Of a stretch of DNA of 64,000 bases, positions 8,143-17,389 are shown piece after piece (positions within the stretch are counted from its first letter, which is position 1; each line of letters begins with the position of its first letter). The notes below the pieces were generated by a model. That model was given only the letters and a program-made list of their open reading frames with translations, was not told where the DNA came from and did no database searches. Source of the stretch: CAZGCA01 sp964524145 (GTDB lineage: Bacteria > Hydrogenedentota > CAZGCA01); the NCBI GenBank assembly GCA_964524145.1, contig CAZGCA010000014.1:20840-84839 (forward strand), read 5' to 3'. A program made the position numbers and the translations under genes.

Positions 8143-9917
8143 ACGTGGTTGGCTTCGTGAAGAAACACCTATGGCTGCTGCTCGTGATCGCGCTCGCAGC
8201 GGCAGTACGATTGTGGGGTCTGGGCTGGGGATTGCCGCATAGCTACCATCCCGACGAAGGCTCGATAATCTTCCGGGCAATGATCTTTGGCACCGGCGAC
8301 CTCAACCCCCACTGGTTCAGATGGCCGACGCTGCCGATGTACTTGATGTTCGGCATTTACGGGGCGTTATATGTTGCGGGACGACTTCTGGGCCAGTTTG
8401 GTTCGACGCAGGACTTTTTGCGGTTGTACATCAGCGACCCGACGGTCTTCTGGTATCTGGGACGGTTGGTATCGGCCGCGGCCGGAGTATTGACTGTCCT
8501 GATGTGTTACCTGATCGGCAAGAAGCTGTTCTCCCGTGCGGTCGGTCTGCTTGCCGCACTGTTCCTGGGGCTATGTTATCTGCACGTACGCGACTCGCAC
8601 TACGCCACTCCTGACGTGTTGCTGGCGCTGTTCATGGTGTTGAGTTTCTGGTTCTGCATCCGCATTGTGGAGGACGGGACCTGGAAAAGCTACGTCCTGG
8701 CCGCTGCGTTCGCCGGAGTGGCCGTATCAACAAAATACGTGGGCGGTTTTATGATGTGTGTGACGATCTTTCTGGTGCATATGAAACGGGGCGCGACGGA
8801 CAAGAAGTTGCTCGACTGGAAGTTCCATCGGTTCCTCGTGCTCGCAGGTATCGTTGCATTTGCAGCGTTTGTAGTGGGCACACCCTACTCGATACTTGAC
8901 TGGCACCGGTTCTCCGGGGACGTGCTGGGGCAGGCGACCATGGTAAGTGGTGAGACCGCTGCCGGAGGCCAGGAGCTAACGTTGGGATCGTACGCGGGAG
9001 GCCTGAAACGGATTTTCTTTGAGAACCTGATGAACGGCATGGGTGTACCGCTGTTCATCTTATTCGTTCTGGGGATGGCGTTCTCACTCCGGGTTCGAGA
9101 GCGCGGACACTATCTGCTGTGGACATACTGGCTGCCATACTTCATCGCATTCAGCTTGATGACTATCCGACGCGCGACGTATTTCACGCCACTCTTGCCG
9201 GTCTGCGCGCTGTTTGCGGGTTGGGTTGTTGTGCATCTTGCAGCGAGTCGGCGCGGAAGAATTGCCGCTGTGATTGCCACTGTGCTGGCCGTCTCGTACA
9301 GCGCGTACCAAGTCGTCAGTTTCGACAGCCTGTTGCACGTGCCGGACACACGGACAATGGCCAAACATTGGTTTGAGGAGAACACTCCTGACGGGACGGC
9401 GATTGCCCTCGAGCAGTACGGTCCCGAACTCAACAAGACCAAAGACCAGCTCAAACATCTCGTCGAGACCGATACAACGATTCATGATAGCTGGCAGAAA
9501 TCCAACCAGTTGAAGAACAGGCTCGAGTACGAGGTGCTCAGCACTCGACAGCCCGCGTACAGGGTCTATGATATCCCATCGATGAAACTGCTATCCGGCC
9601 CCTACAGCAAGACAGAATATGGGGAATACCATGATCTGGTCGGGTTGTTGCAGGAACAGGAGATTCAGTACGTGGTGACGAGCAGCAAGGCGTACACCGG
9701 CGACCGGGAGCGTAATCCTGAAGAGGAAACATCCAAGCCCGTACGAGATCGGTTGCGGTTCTACCACTATGTTCGTGACCACGGCGAGGTAATCAAGACC
9801 TTCTCCGCGTCCAGGAAACAACCCCGGATCGACCAGGAAGAAGGGCTCACGTTTCACAATCCCATCTTGAAACTTTACAAACTCGACCACCACTCCCGTC
9901 CAAAGGAAGTCGGCTGA
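8130..9917 (+). CDS. GT-C family (GT39/ArnT-like) membrane glycosyltransferase
   Basis: 595-residue inner-membrane protein with about ten hydrophobic segments in its first 400 residues and a soluble C-terminal part. The first periplasmic loop holds the YHPDEG motif (residues about 37-42), the acidic site typical of ArnT/PMT-type transferases, and the ATPDVLLALF segment also fits. Such enzymes transfer a sugar from polyprenyl phosphate to lipid, polysaccharide or protein on the periplasmic side. The start overlaps the presumed donor synthase by 13 bases and the stop overlaps the following deacetylase start by one base (TGATG), so all three are translationally coupled. Acceptor unknown. Confidence 0.85.
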   Translation: MGGVDVVGFVKKHLWLLLVIALAAAVRLWGLGWGLPHSYHPDEGSIIFRAMIFGTGDLNPHWFRWPTLPMYLMFGIYGALYVAGRLLGQFGSTQDFLRLYISDPTVFWYLGRLVSAAAGVLTVLMCYLIGKKLFSRAVGLLAALFLGLCYLHVRDSHYATPDVLLALFMVLSFWFCIRIVEDGTWKSYVLAAAFAGVAVSTKYVGGFMMCVTIFLVHMKRGATDKKLLDWKFHRFLVLAGIVAFAAFVVGTPYSILDWHRFSGDVLGQATMVSGETAAGGQELTLGSYAGGLKRIFFENLMNGMGVPLFILFVLGMAFSLRVRERGHYLLWTYWLPYFIAFSLMTIRRATYFTPLLPVCALFAGWVVVHLAASRRGRIAAVIATVLAVSYSAYQVVSFDSLLHVPDTRTMAKHWFEENTPDGTAIALEQYGPELNKTKDQLKHLVETDTTIHDSWQKSNQLKNRLEYEVLSTRQPAYRVYDIPSMKLLSGPYSKTEYGEYHDLVGLLQEQEIQYVVTSSKAYTGDRERNPEEETSKPVRDRLRFYHYVRDHGEVIKTFSASRKQPRIDQEEGLTFHNPILKLYKLDHHSRPKEVG

Positions 9918-10960
9918 TGCGCGTGTCCATGAAGTCGTTGGCAAAATCTGCCATATGCCGAAGCAGGGTTGCCCGGGTCTCGCGACGGTTCCTGCAATGC
10001 GATAAGGCTCTCATACTCAGATATCACTCTGTGAGTTCGCGAGAGGAGAAGAACCATCTCTACGTGCTGCCGCGTGTTGCGGTTGAACCGACAATCTTCG
10101 ACCAGCAGGCCAGCTTCCTGGCGAGGCATTACAACGTGGTGTCGATGGATACAATTGCAGAACATATTCGAGAGAGGAGACCGTTCGAGTCGCGAACTGC
10201 CGCCATCACGTTTGACGATGGGTACGCGGACAACTACCACCATGCGTTTCCAAGCCTCACCAAACACGGTGTCACCGCGACATTTTACGTTGCCACGGGC
10301 CCTCTCAGTAATGGCAGGGCGTTATGGACAAGCAGAGTCAGGTATCACCTTTTTTCCACCGAGTTGCAAGAGATGGAGATCGAGAGCCTCGGCCGGCGGT
10401 ACCGGCTGGATTGCGAGTCGGACGTGGAAACAGCGCTTGGCGAAATAGCGTTTGCTGCGAAAAGCACGCACTGCTCGGGCCGTGACGATATTGTGGAAGA
10501 GATTGTCCGCAAGAGTGGTGTAGACGAGGGGCAGGCGTTGAAGAGCGCTTTCATGCGTGTTGAACACTTGCGTGAAATGTCTGTTGCCGGTATGTGTATT
10601 GGTGGACATACCGTGACGCATCCAAACCTGCCGGCAGCAGGGGCGGAAGATGCACGCGCTGAGATAGCCGCGTGCACGGAGCACCTCAAGGAAACGCTCG
10701 GCGAGGCACCCAGACACTTCTCCTATCCTAACGGCCGTGTCGAGGCGCATTATGATGAGCATGCGATTGCCGGCGTGCGCGATTGCGGCTACCTGACGGC
10801 AACAACATCCAGAGGAGGCGTAGCGCGGCACACCGACGATCCGTATACCCTTCGACGCATATACATTGGTAACGCGACCAAGACGACGGGCGAGTTCGAA
10901 CTACTATTGGAACGTGCAAGGCTGGTCGGGGGCGTTCGCCGAGCGAGAGTACTGATATGA
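9917..10960 (+). CDS. Polysaccharide deacetylase (NodB family)
   Basis: 347-residue carbohydrate esterase 4-type protein removing N- or O-acetyl groups from a polysaccharide. Motif 1 is intact as ITFDDGYADN (near residue 98), motif 2 as GGHTVTHPNL giving the metal-binding histidines, and motif 3 as HFSYPNG. The LILRYHSVS opening is typical of the subgroup found in exosortase and EPS loci. No clear signal peptide is seen, only a basic N-terminus. It shares one base with the upstream gene and ATGA with the downstream ATP-grasp gene. Confidence 0.88.
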   Translation: MRVSMKSLAKSAICRSRVARVSRRFLQCDKALILRYHSVSSREEKNHLYVLPRVAVEPTIFDQQASFLARHYNVVSMDTIAEHIRERRPFESRTAAITFDDGYADNYHHAFPSLTKHGVTATFYVATGPLSNGRALWTSRVRYHLFSTELQEMEIESLGRRYRLDCESDVETALGEIAFAAKSTHCSGRDDIVEEIVRKSGVDEGQALKSAFMRVEHLREMSVAGMCIGGHTVTHPNLPAAGAEDARAEIAACTEHLKETLGEAPRHFSYPNGRVEAHYDEHAIAGVRDCGYLTATTSRGGVARHTDDPYTLRRIYIGNATKTTGEFELLLERARLVGGVRRARVLI

Positions 10961-12162
10961 CCAACCAAAGAGCGGCCGTGATTCTGAGCATGCACCCGAC
11001 AGGATACAGCCTGATGCGTGATCTGGCGCAGGCAGGCGTGCCCGTCGTGGGCCTGGATCATAATCCTGCAAGACCCGGCCTCTATTCCCGGCTCGGTGAT
11101 AAGATGCTGTGTCCATCACCGGAGAAAGAACAAGAGCTTCTCGATTTCCTTGTGCGGCTCGCCACGGGATACCGCGAGAAACCGGTACTCTTTGCTGCAA
11201 ACGACGTGTTCGCACTCGCAGTAGCCAGACATCACGAGGAGCTTGCTCCGCACTTCGAGTTGCCGATGCCGGAGTTGTCCGTAGTCGAGAAACTCATGGA
11301 CAAGGGGAAGTTTGCTGCCGAGATGCACAGGCTCGGCATCCCTCATCCACAGACGACTGTTGTGCGCACGGAATCCGACCTCGACGATCTCGAAGGTGAA
11401 ATAATCTTCCCTTGCGTTGCCAAACCTTCGTTCTTGCTCAGAGGGTGTCCCAAGGCGGTGCAGGCAGAAAGCATGGAGGAGTTGAAGGAGTTGTATCGCG
11501 AAGTGTTCAATAACGGCTATCCCATTATCGTGCAGGAAGTTGTGCCCGGAGGCTGTCGGGACCTGTGGTCCTACCAGGCGTACTACGACCGACACTCGGA
11601 GTCTCGAGTCTGCTTCACCGTTAGAAAGATACGACAGCATCCCGCACGACACGGTACAGCTTGCATGGCGGAAACTGCCAAGAACTCGGAAGTGAAACAA
11701 CTGGCGGAGACCATACTTGGTCACGTCAAGTATGTTGGGCTGGTGGACGTCGAGTTCAAATGGGATCGGAGAGAGAACCATTACAAGGTCATCGAGATAA
11801 ACGCCAGAATTGGGTTGTGGCACTCGCTTGGCAAAGTCGCGAACGCCAACCTGGCGCTCGCTGCATACCGTGACATGATCGGTCTTCCCTACGAGCGGAA
11901 TGGGACGTTCGTCGAGGGACGCAAATGGCGTTTTCTCCGTCGCGACATTGAGACTGCGTTCGGGGAGTTCAGGGCTGGTGAACTTGGGCTGGTCGATTGG
12001 CTGAAATCCGTTCGAGGCAAGAAGGCATATCCAGTGTTTTCCTGGGGAGACATCATGCCGTTCTTGGTGTCGTTACCCTATGTGGCCCGGCTGAAAGGAT
12101 CGATGATCAAGCCGCGACTGAGGCGTGACGGCGTAAGCCGGTATGGAAACGAGCCGGAGTAG
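10957..12162 (+). CDS. ATP-grasp domain protein (carbamoyl-phosphate-synthase-like ligase)
   Basis: 401-residue predicted carboxylate-amine ligase. The N-terminal domain (about 1-110) is Rossmann-like; the ATP-grasp part includes FPCVAKPSFLLRG with the nucleotide-contacting lysine, VQEVVPGG, and the Mg-binding VDVEFKW and VIEINARIG strands. Proteins of this group often join an amino acid or amine to a sugar acid or other small molecule in EPS clusters; here that is inference. ATGA overlap with the deacetylase indicates coupling. The operon then pauses: 152 bases follow, with a likely new promoter. Confidence 0.8.
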   Translation: MTNQRAAVILSMHPTGYSLMRDLAQAGVPVVGLDHNPARPGLYSRLGDKMLCPSPEKEQELLDFLVRLATGYREKPVLFAANDVFALAVARHHEELAPHFELPMPELSVVEKLMDKGKFAAEMHRLGIPHPQTTVVRTESDLDDLEGEIIFPCVAKPSFLLRGCPKAVQAESMEELKELYREVFNNGYPIIVQEVVPGGCRDLWSYQAYYDRHSESRVCFTVRKIRQHPARHGTACMAETAKNSEVKQLAETILGHVKYVGLVDVEFKWDRRENHYKVIEINARIGLWHSLGKVANANLALAAYRDMIGLPYERNGTFVEGRKWRFLRRDIETAFGEFRAGELGLVDWLKSVRGKKAYPVFSWGDIMPFLVSLPYVARLKGSMIKPRLRRDGVSRYGNEPE

Positions 12163-12254
12163 GGGCAAAGTGGAAGAGAGTAACGACAAGTATTATGGGA
12201 AACCCGGATACATATATAACCCGACGTAACACAGGCTTTCCGGAGCAAGTCTGT

Positions 12255-12284
12255 TTGAGAGACTCAGCCAGGCTGTGATATGAT
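12255..12284 (+). promoter_or_regulatory. Probable sigma-70-type promoter before the arylsulfotransferase-like gene
   Basis: TTGAGA at 12255-12260 and TATGAT at 12279-12284 are separated by 18 bases, about 30 bases before ATG 12315. It would start a second transcription unit inside the EPS block, at the first sizeable gap (152 bases). Matches are good but not perfect, and no experimental support can be inferred. Confidence 0.45.
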
Positions 12285-12314
12285 TGCATTTTGTTGGAGC
12301 CTGGAAAGGACGAA

Positions 12315-13691
12315 ATGATGGCAAAGACACGGAGCAACGCAAGAGGCAGATTAGGCGTCTGGCTAGTGCGACTACTCGTTGTGCTTGCCGTTTTCTCTGT
12401 TGGATTCTCCTACGGTTTCTTGTGTTACAAAACAGAGAGTTTTCCGTTCTATAAGATTCAGTATCTGTACCACTACGCAATCAGGTTCGCACATCGTTCA
12501 CCCGTAGGCAACATTCCCGGGAGTTGGCGCCCCAAGAAGGCGAGTGCGCGCTCCCAACAGTTGACGCCTGAGCATAGGGAGGCTCTTTCCAAGATAATGC
12601 TCGTAGGATACGTGGGCGGGGTTGTCCCCGCCGCGGATGATGGCGGCGTTACAGTCCATGACAAGGGGCGGGCGTACGAAGGGTTGAACCTCTTTACGTC
12701 CGGTCACGGTGCCGAAGCCATGCTGATGGACATGGACGGAGAAGTGCTCTACACGTGGCGGTACGATTTCTCACGTGCTTGGCCGGATGTGAAACTTCCC
12801 CGCGATAAGACCAGCGATGGTAGCATATTCTGGAGACGTGTCAATTTGTCTGACAACGGCGATCTTTGGGCGATCTTTGAGGGATTGGGGCTGATGAAGG
12901 TCGACAGAGATTCGAACTTGGTGTGGGCCCGTCGAGGTGGTTTTCACCATGATCTGTTTGTGACGGACAACGGCTACCTTTACGTTTTGAAGCGAGAGGA
13001 GAAGATCATTCCGAGGATTAACAGACGCAGAGCCGTCTTCGAGGATTTCATAGTCATTATGACTCCCGATGGGGAAGTTGAGAGAAGTGTTTCGGTCCTG
13101 GAGGCGTTCGAGAACAGCCCGTATGCACCTGTTCTCGACAAGCTGGGCCGTTCCGGAGATATTTTGCACACGAATACGGTTGAAGTCCTCGATGGCAGGC
13201 TCGGCCATCTATCACCTGCATTCAGGCAAGGGAATGTGCTGATATCCCTGCGTGCTCTGGATACCATTGCCGTCCTTGACATGGAGCAGGAGGCAATTGC
13301 CTGGGCTCTGACCGGCAGGTGGAGGAAGCAGCATCAGCCTGTGGTGTTACGTAACGGCCACATGTTGCTTTTCAACAATATTGCTCGCGACGGTGTGTCA
13401 GAAGTCATCGAGTTTGATCCGTTCACACAGGAAGTCTTTTGGTTTTACAGAGGCGGGCTGGAAAACTCCTTCTACACGCTGGACTGCGGATCCTGCGAAC
13501 GCCTGCCAAATGGCAACACGCTGATCACTGAATCAAACTGTGGCAGGGCTTTCGAGGTAACGCCGCACAACATCATCGTGTGGGAGTATGTCAATACCTA
13601 TCGGGCCGGCAAGAACAGGGAGCTTATAGCGACCATACCTGAAATGCTTAGACTGCCCCCCGATTTCCCTCTCAACTGGCGTGAGGAATAG
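12315..13691 (+). CDS. Arylsulfotransferase (ASST)-like membrane-anchored beta-propeller protein
   Basis: 458-residue protein with one N-terminal membrane anchor (residues about 12-38) and a periplasmic propeller. Propeller strands typical of PF14269 are visible: EAMLMDMDGEVLYTW, HHDLFVTDNGYLYVL, ILHTNTVEVLDG, GNVLISLRALDTIAVLD, QPVVLRNGHMLLFNN and PNGNTLITESNCGRAFEV. Known ASSTs move sulfate between phenolic compounds using a histidine; several conserved histidines exist here (HHD, ILHTN, KQHQP) but I cannot assign the catalytic one. Context in an EPS cluster suggests modification of the polymer, which is inference. ATG 12315 (or 12318) has GAAAGGA upstream. Confidence 0.78.
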   Translation: MMAKTRSNARGRLGVWLVRLLVVLAVFSVGFSYGFLCYKTESFPFYKIQYLYHYAIRFAHRSPVGNIPGSWRPKKASARSQQLTPEHREALSKIMLVGYVGGVVPAADDGGVTVHDKGRAYEGLNLFTSGHGAEAMLMDMDGEVLYTWRYDFSRAWPDVKLPRDKTSDGSIFWRRVNLSDNGDLWAIFEGLGLMKVDRDSNLVWARRGGFHHDLFVTDNGYLYVLKREEKIIPRINRRRAVFEDFIVIMTPDGEVERSVSVLEAFENSPYAPVLDKLGRSGDILHTNTVEVLDGRLGHLSPAFRQGNVLISLRALDTIAVLDMEQEAIAWALTGRWRKQHQPVVLRNGHMLLFNNIARDGVSEVIEFDPFTQEVFWFYRGGLENSFYTLDCGSCERLPNGNTLITESNCGRAFEVTPHNIIVWEYVNTYRAGKNRELIATIPEMLRLPPDFPLNWREE

Positions 13692-13700
13692 ATGATATTT

Positions 13701-13720
13701 CTATACCGGTCTATACCGGT
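13701..13720. repeat. Two tandem copies of a 10-base unit
   Basis: CTATACCGGT occurs twice in direct succession just after the arylsulfotransferase-like gene. Each unit contains the palindrome ACCGGT. It could be a protein-binding site or replication slippage; nothing further supports a role. Confidence 0.5.
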
Positions 13721-13836
13721 TGGTCACTGTGGGCAACCATCAAGAACGAAGCACGATCTTGCCCCCTCGGGAACAATCTCAGTATGCTCGGGATATTGCT
13801 TCGCACAGTCTATAGGCTGGCGTTTTTCTCTGAACG

Positions 13837-14289
13837 TTGCCTTCCCTGTCAAAGAGGCACGTGTATGAGAAACACGGAGCGGGGTGCTATAGCCGGGGAG
13901 TTACCAGACTGCTGGATTGTCTAATCATGCTTTATGCCAGCTCGCTCATTTCGACGAGTGCCAACATCGGCGTGGGGTTCTACGTTCAGCACGGAATGGG
14001 CATTGTCATCGGGCGTCTGGCGAGAACAGGCAATAACGTGAATTTATTCAATGGCGTCACGCTAGGTGACCTTCGTCCCGGGGAAACGGGTCAATCACAA
14101 GTCGGGAACAACTGCGTCATTGGCACGGGCGCAAAGCGGCTCGGTGACATACGGATCGGAGACAACGTGAACATCGTCGCAAACGCCGTTGTCCTTAAGT
14201 CTTTCGGATCGGACGTCACATTAGTGGGCGTCCCTGCGCAAGCAATCAACAAGTCCGGCGAACAAGAGAATGCTACCGAGGAGGTATAA
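13837..14289 (+). CDS. Serine acetyltransferase-like left-handed beta-helix acetyltransferase
   Basis: About 150-residue hexapeptide-repeat acyltransferase using acetyl-CoA. The SAT signature is visible: ANIGVGFYVQHGMGIVIG, NLFNGVTLGD and VGNNCVIGTGAKRLGDIRIGDNVNI. It is short compared with CysE (about 270) but normal for EPS-linked SAT-like enzymes that acetylate sugars. The start is uncertain: a TTG at 13837 directly follows an in-frame stop and has no good ribosome site; GTG 13861 lies close to AAAGAGG. In another frame ATG 13784 begins a stretch that could be the family's N-terminus, so a frameshift near 13840 is possible. Ends 3 bases before the MurJ-like gene. Confidence 0.75.
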   Translation: MPSLSKRHVYEKHGAGCYSRGVTRLLDCLIMLYASSLISTSANIGVGFYVQHGMGIVIGRLARTGNNVNLFNGVTLGDLRPGETGQSQVGNNCVIGTGAKRLGDIRIGDNVNIVANAVVLKSFGSDVTLVGVPAQAINKSGEQENATEEV

Positions 14290-14292
14290 CAC

Positions 14293-15951
14293 GTGTCGGA
14301 GCTTGGCGAAAACGTTTTCGGTCTCGACGGAGAGGCCGGGATGACTGCGACCGGAAGGTCCGAGACGAGCTCCCGGAGCCCCGGGATTCTCAAAGCGACT
14401 TTCACTGTCGTCGCGTTGACCATTGTCGGCAGGACACTCGGCCTCATTAAGGGCCCGGTTCTTGCCTGGATATTTGGCGCAGACGCTTCCTTCGACGCCC
14501 TTGTGGTGGCGTTGTTCGTACCGACGATGTTCTTCAGTTTTGTCAGGATTCCTCTCCGGGCCTGCTTCATCCCGTTTTTCTCTGAAAAGCTGGAAAATGA
14601 AGGCGAGGAGTCTGCCTGGCAGCTCGCAAATGTATTCAACAGTGGCATGGTCCTGGTGTTTGTTGCTGCAACTGCGCTCTGTATTGTGTTTTCGCCGGCG
14701 CTTGCCTGGATCATTGCCCCCCGGTTCGGAGACGTCCAGCACGCATTGGCTGCGCGCATGACGCGGATAACTTCGCTCTCTGTCCTGTTTCTGGGTCTGT
14801 CGGTTCTCGCCACAAACATATGGCACTGTTACAAGCGCTTTGCCATCCCGGCATCGGTTCGGATGGTCAACCACGTGGTCGTAATAACGGCGCTGGTTCT
14901 GTTGAGTGGCCATGCGGCTCCTGAACAGCGCATGTACTGGCTGGCATGGGCTGTGGTGGCCGGTGCCCTGGCACGACCCGTTGTCCAAGCGGGGATCATA
15001 CTGAAAAAGAAACGTTTCGTAAGGTTCAGAATCGACTTCAGGGATCCCGTGCTGTCACAGATGGCCGTCGTTGCATTCCCGCTCATCATTGGGAGCGCGG
15101 GAGCGAAGCTCGATTCGCTGGTGGACAAGATGTTCGCCTCGACGTTGTTCGAAGGGGTCATCTCGGTATTGTTCTATGCCGAGGCGGTCGCCTCCGTTCC
15201 CAGAGAGATCTTTCTCTTTGCTATTCCTGTTGTGTTGTTCCCCTTCTTCAGTTCTTCGGCAGGCAGAGGTGACCACGAGGAGATAGGGAAGAAGCTGTCA
15301 ACGGCATTAAGGTTCACTTTCTTCTTCATGTTTCCAATGGCCGTGGGGCTGTTCTTGCTGCGAGTGCCACTCGTGACGGCAATGTACCAGCGCGGGGAGT
15401 TTGATGCGGCAAGCACAAGCCTTACTGCCGCGGTCCTGCCATTCTACGCGATAGGCATATCGTTTATGGCAGCGGGACAGCTTATCCCTGCCGTGTTTTA
15501 CAGTATGAAGAACACCCGAACCCCTGTTGCCATAGGTCTTTTTCGCGTCGTGCTCAAGATAGGGCTCTGTCTTCTACTCATAGGGCCGATGTCGTATAAG
15601 GGGTTGGTACTTGCGACTTCGATATCGCACATAGTGAAGCTCGTATTGCTCGTGTCGTTTGTGCCCAACATTGTGTGGGGTGACATGCGAGCACCGATGT
15701 TGAAATCTGCAGCCCGAAGCCTGTTGGCTTCGGCGATAATGGCTCCCGCAGTCTATGGGACGCAGTTGTTGATCAGGCCGTTCTGTCCTGCCGCCACGTT
15801 CTCAGGCGCTGTAGCGGAGTTCGCTGTCTGTGTTGCGATCGGAGCGGCCGCGTACTTTGTTATTCAGACCCTCTTTCGAAGTGAAGAAGTGACATTCCTC
15901 TTCAGGACGGCTACCCGAGCCGTCGCCGGCAAGGTGCGTAGGAAGTCATGA
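14293..15951 (+). CDS. MurJ/MVF-family lipid-linked oligosaccharide flippase (Wzx-like)
   Basis: 552-residue inner-membrane protein of the MOP superfamily with about 14 hydrophobic segments. The TLGLIKGPVLAWIFGA opening, LASNIW-like LATNIWHCY and RVPLVTAMYQRGEFD are close to MurJ. In this cluster it more likely flips the EPS repeat unit than lipid II, although MurJ-like proteins cannot be separated by eye. GTG 14293 has GAGGAGGT upstream at good spacing. Its stop overlaps the next gene in ATGA. Confidence 0.87.
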   Translation: MSELGENVFGLDGEAGMTATGRSETSSRSPGILKATFTVVALTIVGRTLGLIKGPVLAWIFGADASFDALVVALFVPTMFFSFVRIPLRACFIPFFSEKLENEGEESAWQLANVFNSGMVLVFVAATALCIVFSPALAWIIAPRFGDVQHALAARMTRITSLSVLFLGLSVLATNIWHCYKRFAIPASVRMVNHVVVITALVLLSGHAAPEQRMYWLAWAVVAGALARPVVQAGIILKKKRFVRFRIDFRDPVLSQMAVVAFPLIIGSAGAKLDSLVDKMFASTLFEGVISVLFYAEAVASVPREIFLFAIPVVLFPFFSSSAGRGDHEEIGKKLSTALRFTFFFMFPMAVGLFLLRVPLVTAMYQRGEFDAASTSLTAAVLPFYAIGISFMAAGQLIPAVFYSMKNTRTPVAIGLFRVVLKIGLCLLLIGPMSYKGLVLATSISHIVKLVLLVSFVPNIVWGDMRAPMLKSAARSLLASAIMAPAVYGTQLLIRPFCPAATFSGAVAEFAVCVAIGAAAYFVIQTLFRSEEVTFLFRTATRAVAGKVRRKS

Positions 15952-17093
15952 AAACGTCAGGAATCAAGATCATGTACTTCTGTGGTGACCTTCATCACGG
16001 TGGTACGCAGCGATACCTCGCGGAGCTGATCCCCGTTTTGCACCACGAGCGGTTCGAGCCGGTTATTGTCTGCAGTGTTCGGAGTGGGATGCACGCGAGC
16101 TTGTATGAAAGCATCGGCGTTCGAGTCGAGCACGTCCGGGTGTTCTGGCGCAAGGGCATCCCAAGCCTCATTGGCTGTGTCAAGGCGGTTTGTTTGTTGC
16201 GCAGGGAGAAGCCGGAACTGGTGCATTGCCTGCTGTGGCTGGACACCATTCTGGTCCCTGTGTTGGCCAGGTTGGGGGGCGTCCACAGCATAGTATCGAG
16301 TATGCGCAACATGGGTTTCTGGCTCGACAACTGGCTGAAACGCGCGTGCTTCCGTTTCGTGAACAGACGCGTCATAAATGTCATGCTCACCAATTCCGAG
16401 AGCGCCAAAGTGTGGCTTGTCAGCAACAGTCTGTGTCCAGAGGATAAGATAGCGGTGATCAAAAACGGGATATCCCTGGAGGTCCTTCGTGGCGCGCAGA
16501 GCCCCGATTCGCTTAAGGCGGAGCTGGGCGTCGATGAGGGACCCGTTGTTGGCACTGTTGCCAAGCTTAGACCGGTGAAAGGCGTACGGTACTTTATCGA
16601 AGCGGCTGCCATGATACACGCGCGGCATCCATCGGTGAAGTTCCTCGTTGTGGGTGACGGGTCCGAGCGGGAGAGACTTCGTTCGCTCGTCTCACGGCTG
16701 GGACTGAACGGGCATATCATACTTGCGGGCGCGAGGGATGATGCTCGTGACCTGCTCGGCCTTCTCGACGTGTTTGTACTGCCGTCGCTGACCGAAGGCA
16801 TGCCCTGGGCCGTGCTTGAGGCCATGGCTGTCGGCCTACCGGTCGTGGCAACGCGGGTTGGTGGAGTTCCGGAACTGGTTGATGATGGCCGGACGGGCTA
16901 CCTCGTGGAGCCGCGGGATGCAAAATTAATTTCCGAAAGTGTGTGTAAACTCATCGATGATCCGGATGCCATGCGGCAATTGGGTTCCGCGGGACGCAAA
17001 CGTGCCGAGACCGATTTTGCGCTGGACAAGATGAGACGCGATACAGAGGGACTCTACCTGAAACTCATAGAGAACCGAGGCAGCGCGCAATGA
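15948..17093 (+). CDS. GT4 family glycosyltransferase
   Basis: 381-residue GT-B transferase, first of four consecutive GT4 domains. GGTQRYLAEL marks the N-terminal glycine motif, VIKNGIS precedes the donor domain, VGDGSERERL and the EGMPWAVLEAMAVG stretch carry the EX7E-type donor motif, and VGGVPELV ends it. Start ATG overlaps the flippase stop and the end overlaps the next small gene, both by 4 bases. The donor is probably a nucleotide hexose; specificity is not readable. Confidence 0.93.
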   Translation: MKTSGIKIMYFCGDLHHGGTQRYLAELIPVLHHERFEPVIVCSVRSGMHASLYESIGVRVEHVRVFWRKGIPSLIGCVKAVCLLRREKPELVHCLLWLDTILVPVLARLGGVHSIVSSMRNMGFWLDNWLKRACFRFVNRRVINVMLTNSESAKVWLVSNSLCPEDKIAVIKNGISLEVLRGAQSPDSLKAELGVDEGPVVGTVAKLRPVKGVRYFIEAAAMIHARHPSVKFLVVGDGSERERLRSLVSRLGLNGHIILAGARDDARDLLGLLDVFVLPSLTEGMPWAVLEAMAVGLPVVATRVGGVPELVDDGRTGYLVEPRDAKLISESVCKLIDDPDAMRQLGSAGRKRAETDFALDKMRRDTEGLYLKLIENRGSAQ

Positions 17094-17389
17094 GACAAAC
17101 GGAAATCGAAAGAGACGCACGCTCGGTTGAAGAAAGCGAGAAGGCGTTTCACGATGCGAAATCCAGACGCCATTCTTCGAGTCTTGCCAGGCTCATCTAC
17201 AAAGGCGGATTCTCCAGTCATGTCTGCGATCCCGTTCTCCGACCGCTGCTCTACTTGCCGTTGCGCAACCGCGTAGTCCACAAGCTGGATCGTGTCGATC
17301 AGGAACTCTTTCCTTTCTGGCCATGGTTCTCACGCTACTTATCGATCGTCGTGATTCGTGTCAAGAAGGGAGCCGCAGAAAGTGGCTGA
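17090..17389 (+). CDS. 99-residue protein, probable internally deleted SAM methyltransferase remnant
   Basis: Short protein translated in step with its neighbours (ATGA overlap upstream, GTGGCTGA overlap downstream). Residues about 13-30 (VEESEKAFHDAKS) resemble the N-terminus of EPS-linked class I methyltransferases, and residues about 52-95 (LRNRVVHKLDRVDQELF, then YLSIVVIRVKK) resemble their C-terminus. The whole SAM-binding core, about 150 residues in the family, is absent. I read this as an internal in-frame deletion that left a short coupled frame; it is probably not catalytic. It could instead be an unrelated small protein. Confidence 0.5.
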   Translation: MRQTEIERDARSVEESEKAFHDAKSRRHSSSLARLIYKGGFSSHVCDPVLRPLLYLPLRNRVVHKLDRVDQELFPFWPWFSRYLSIVVIRVKKGAAESG

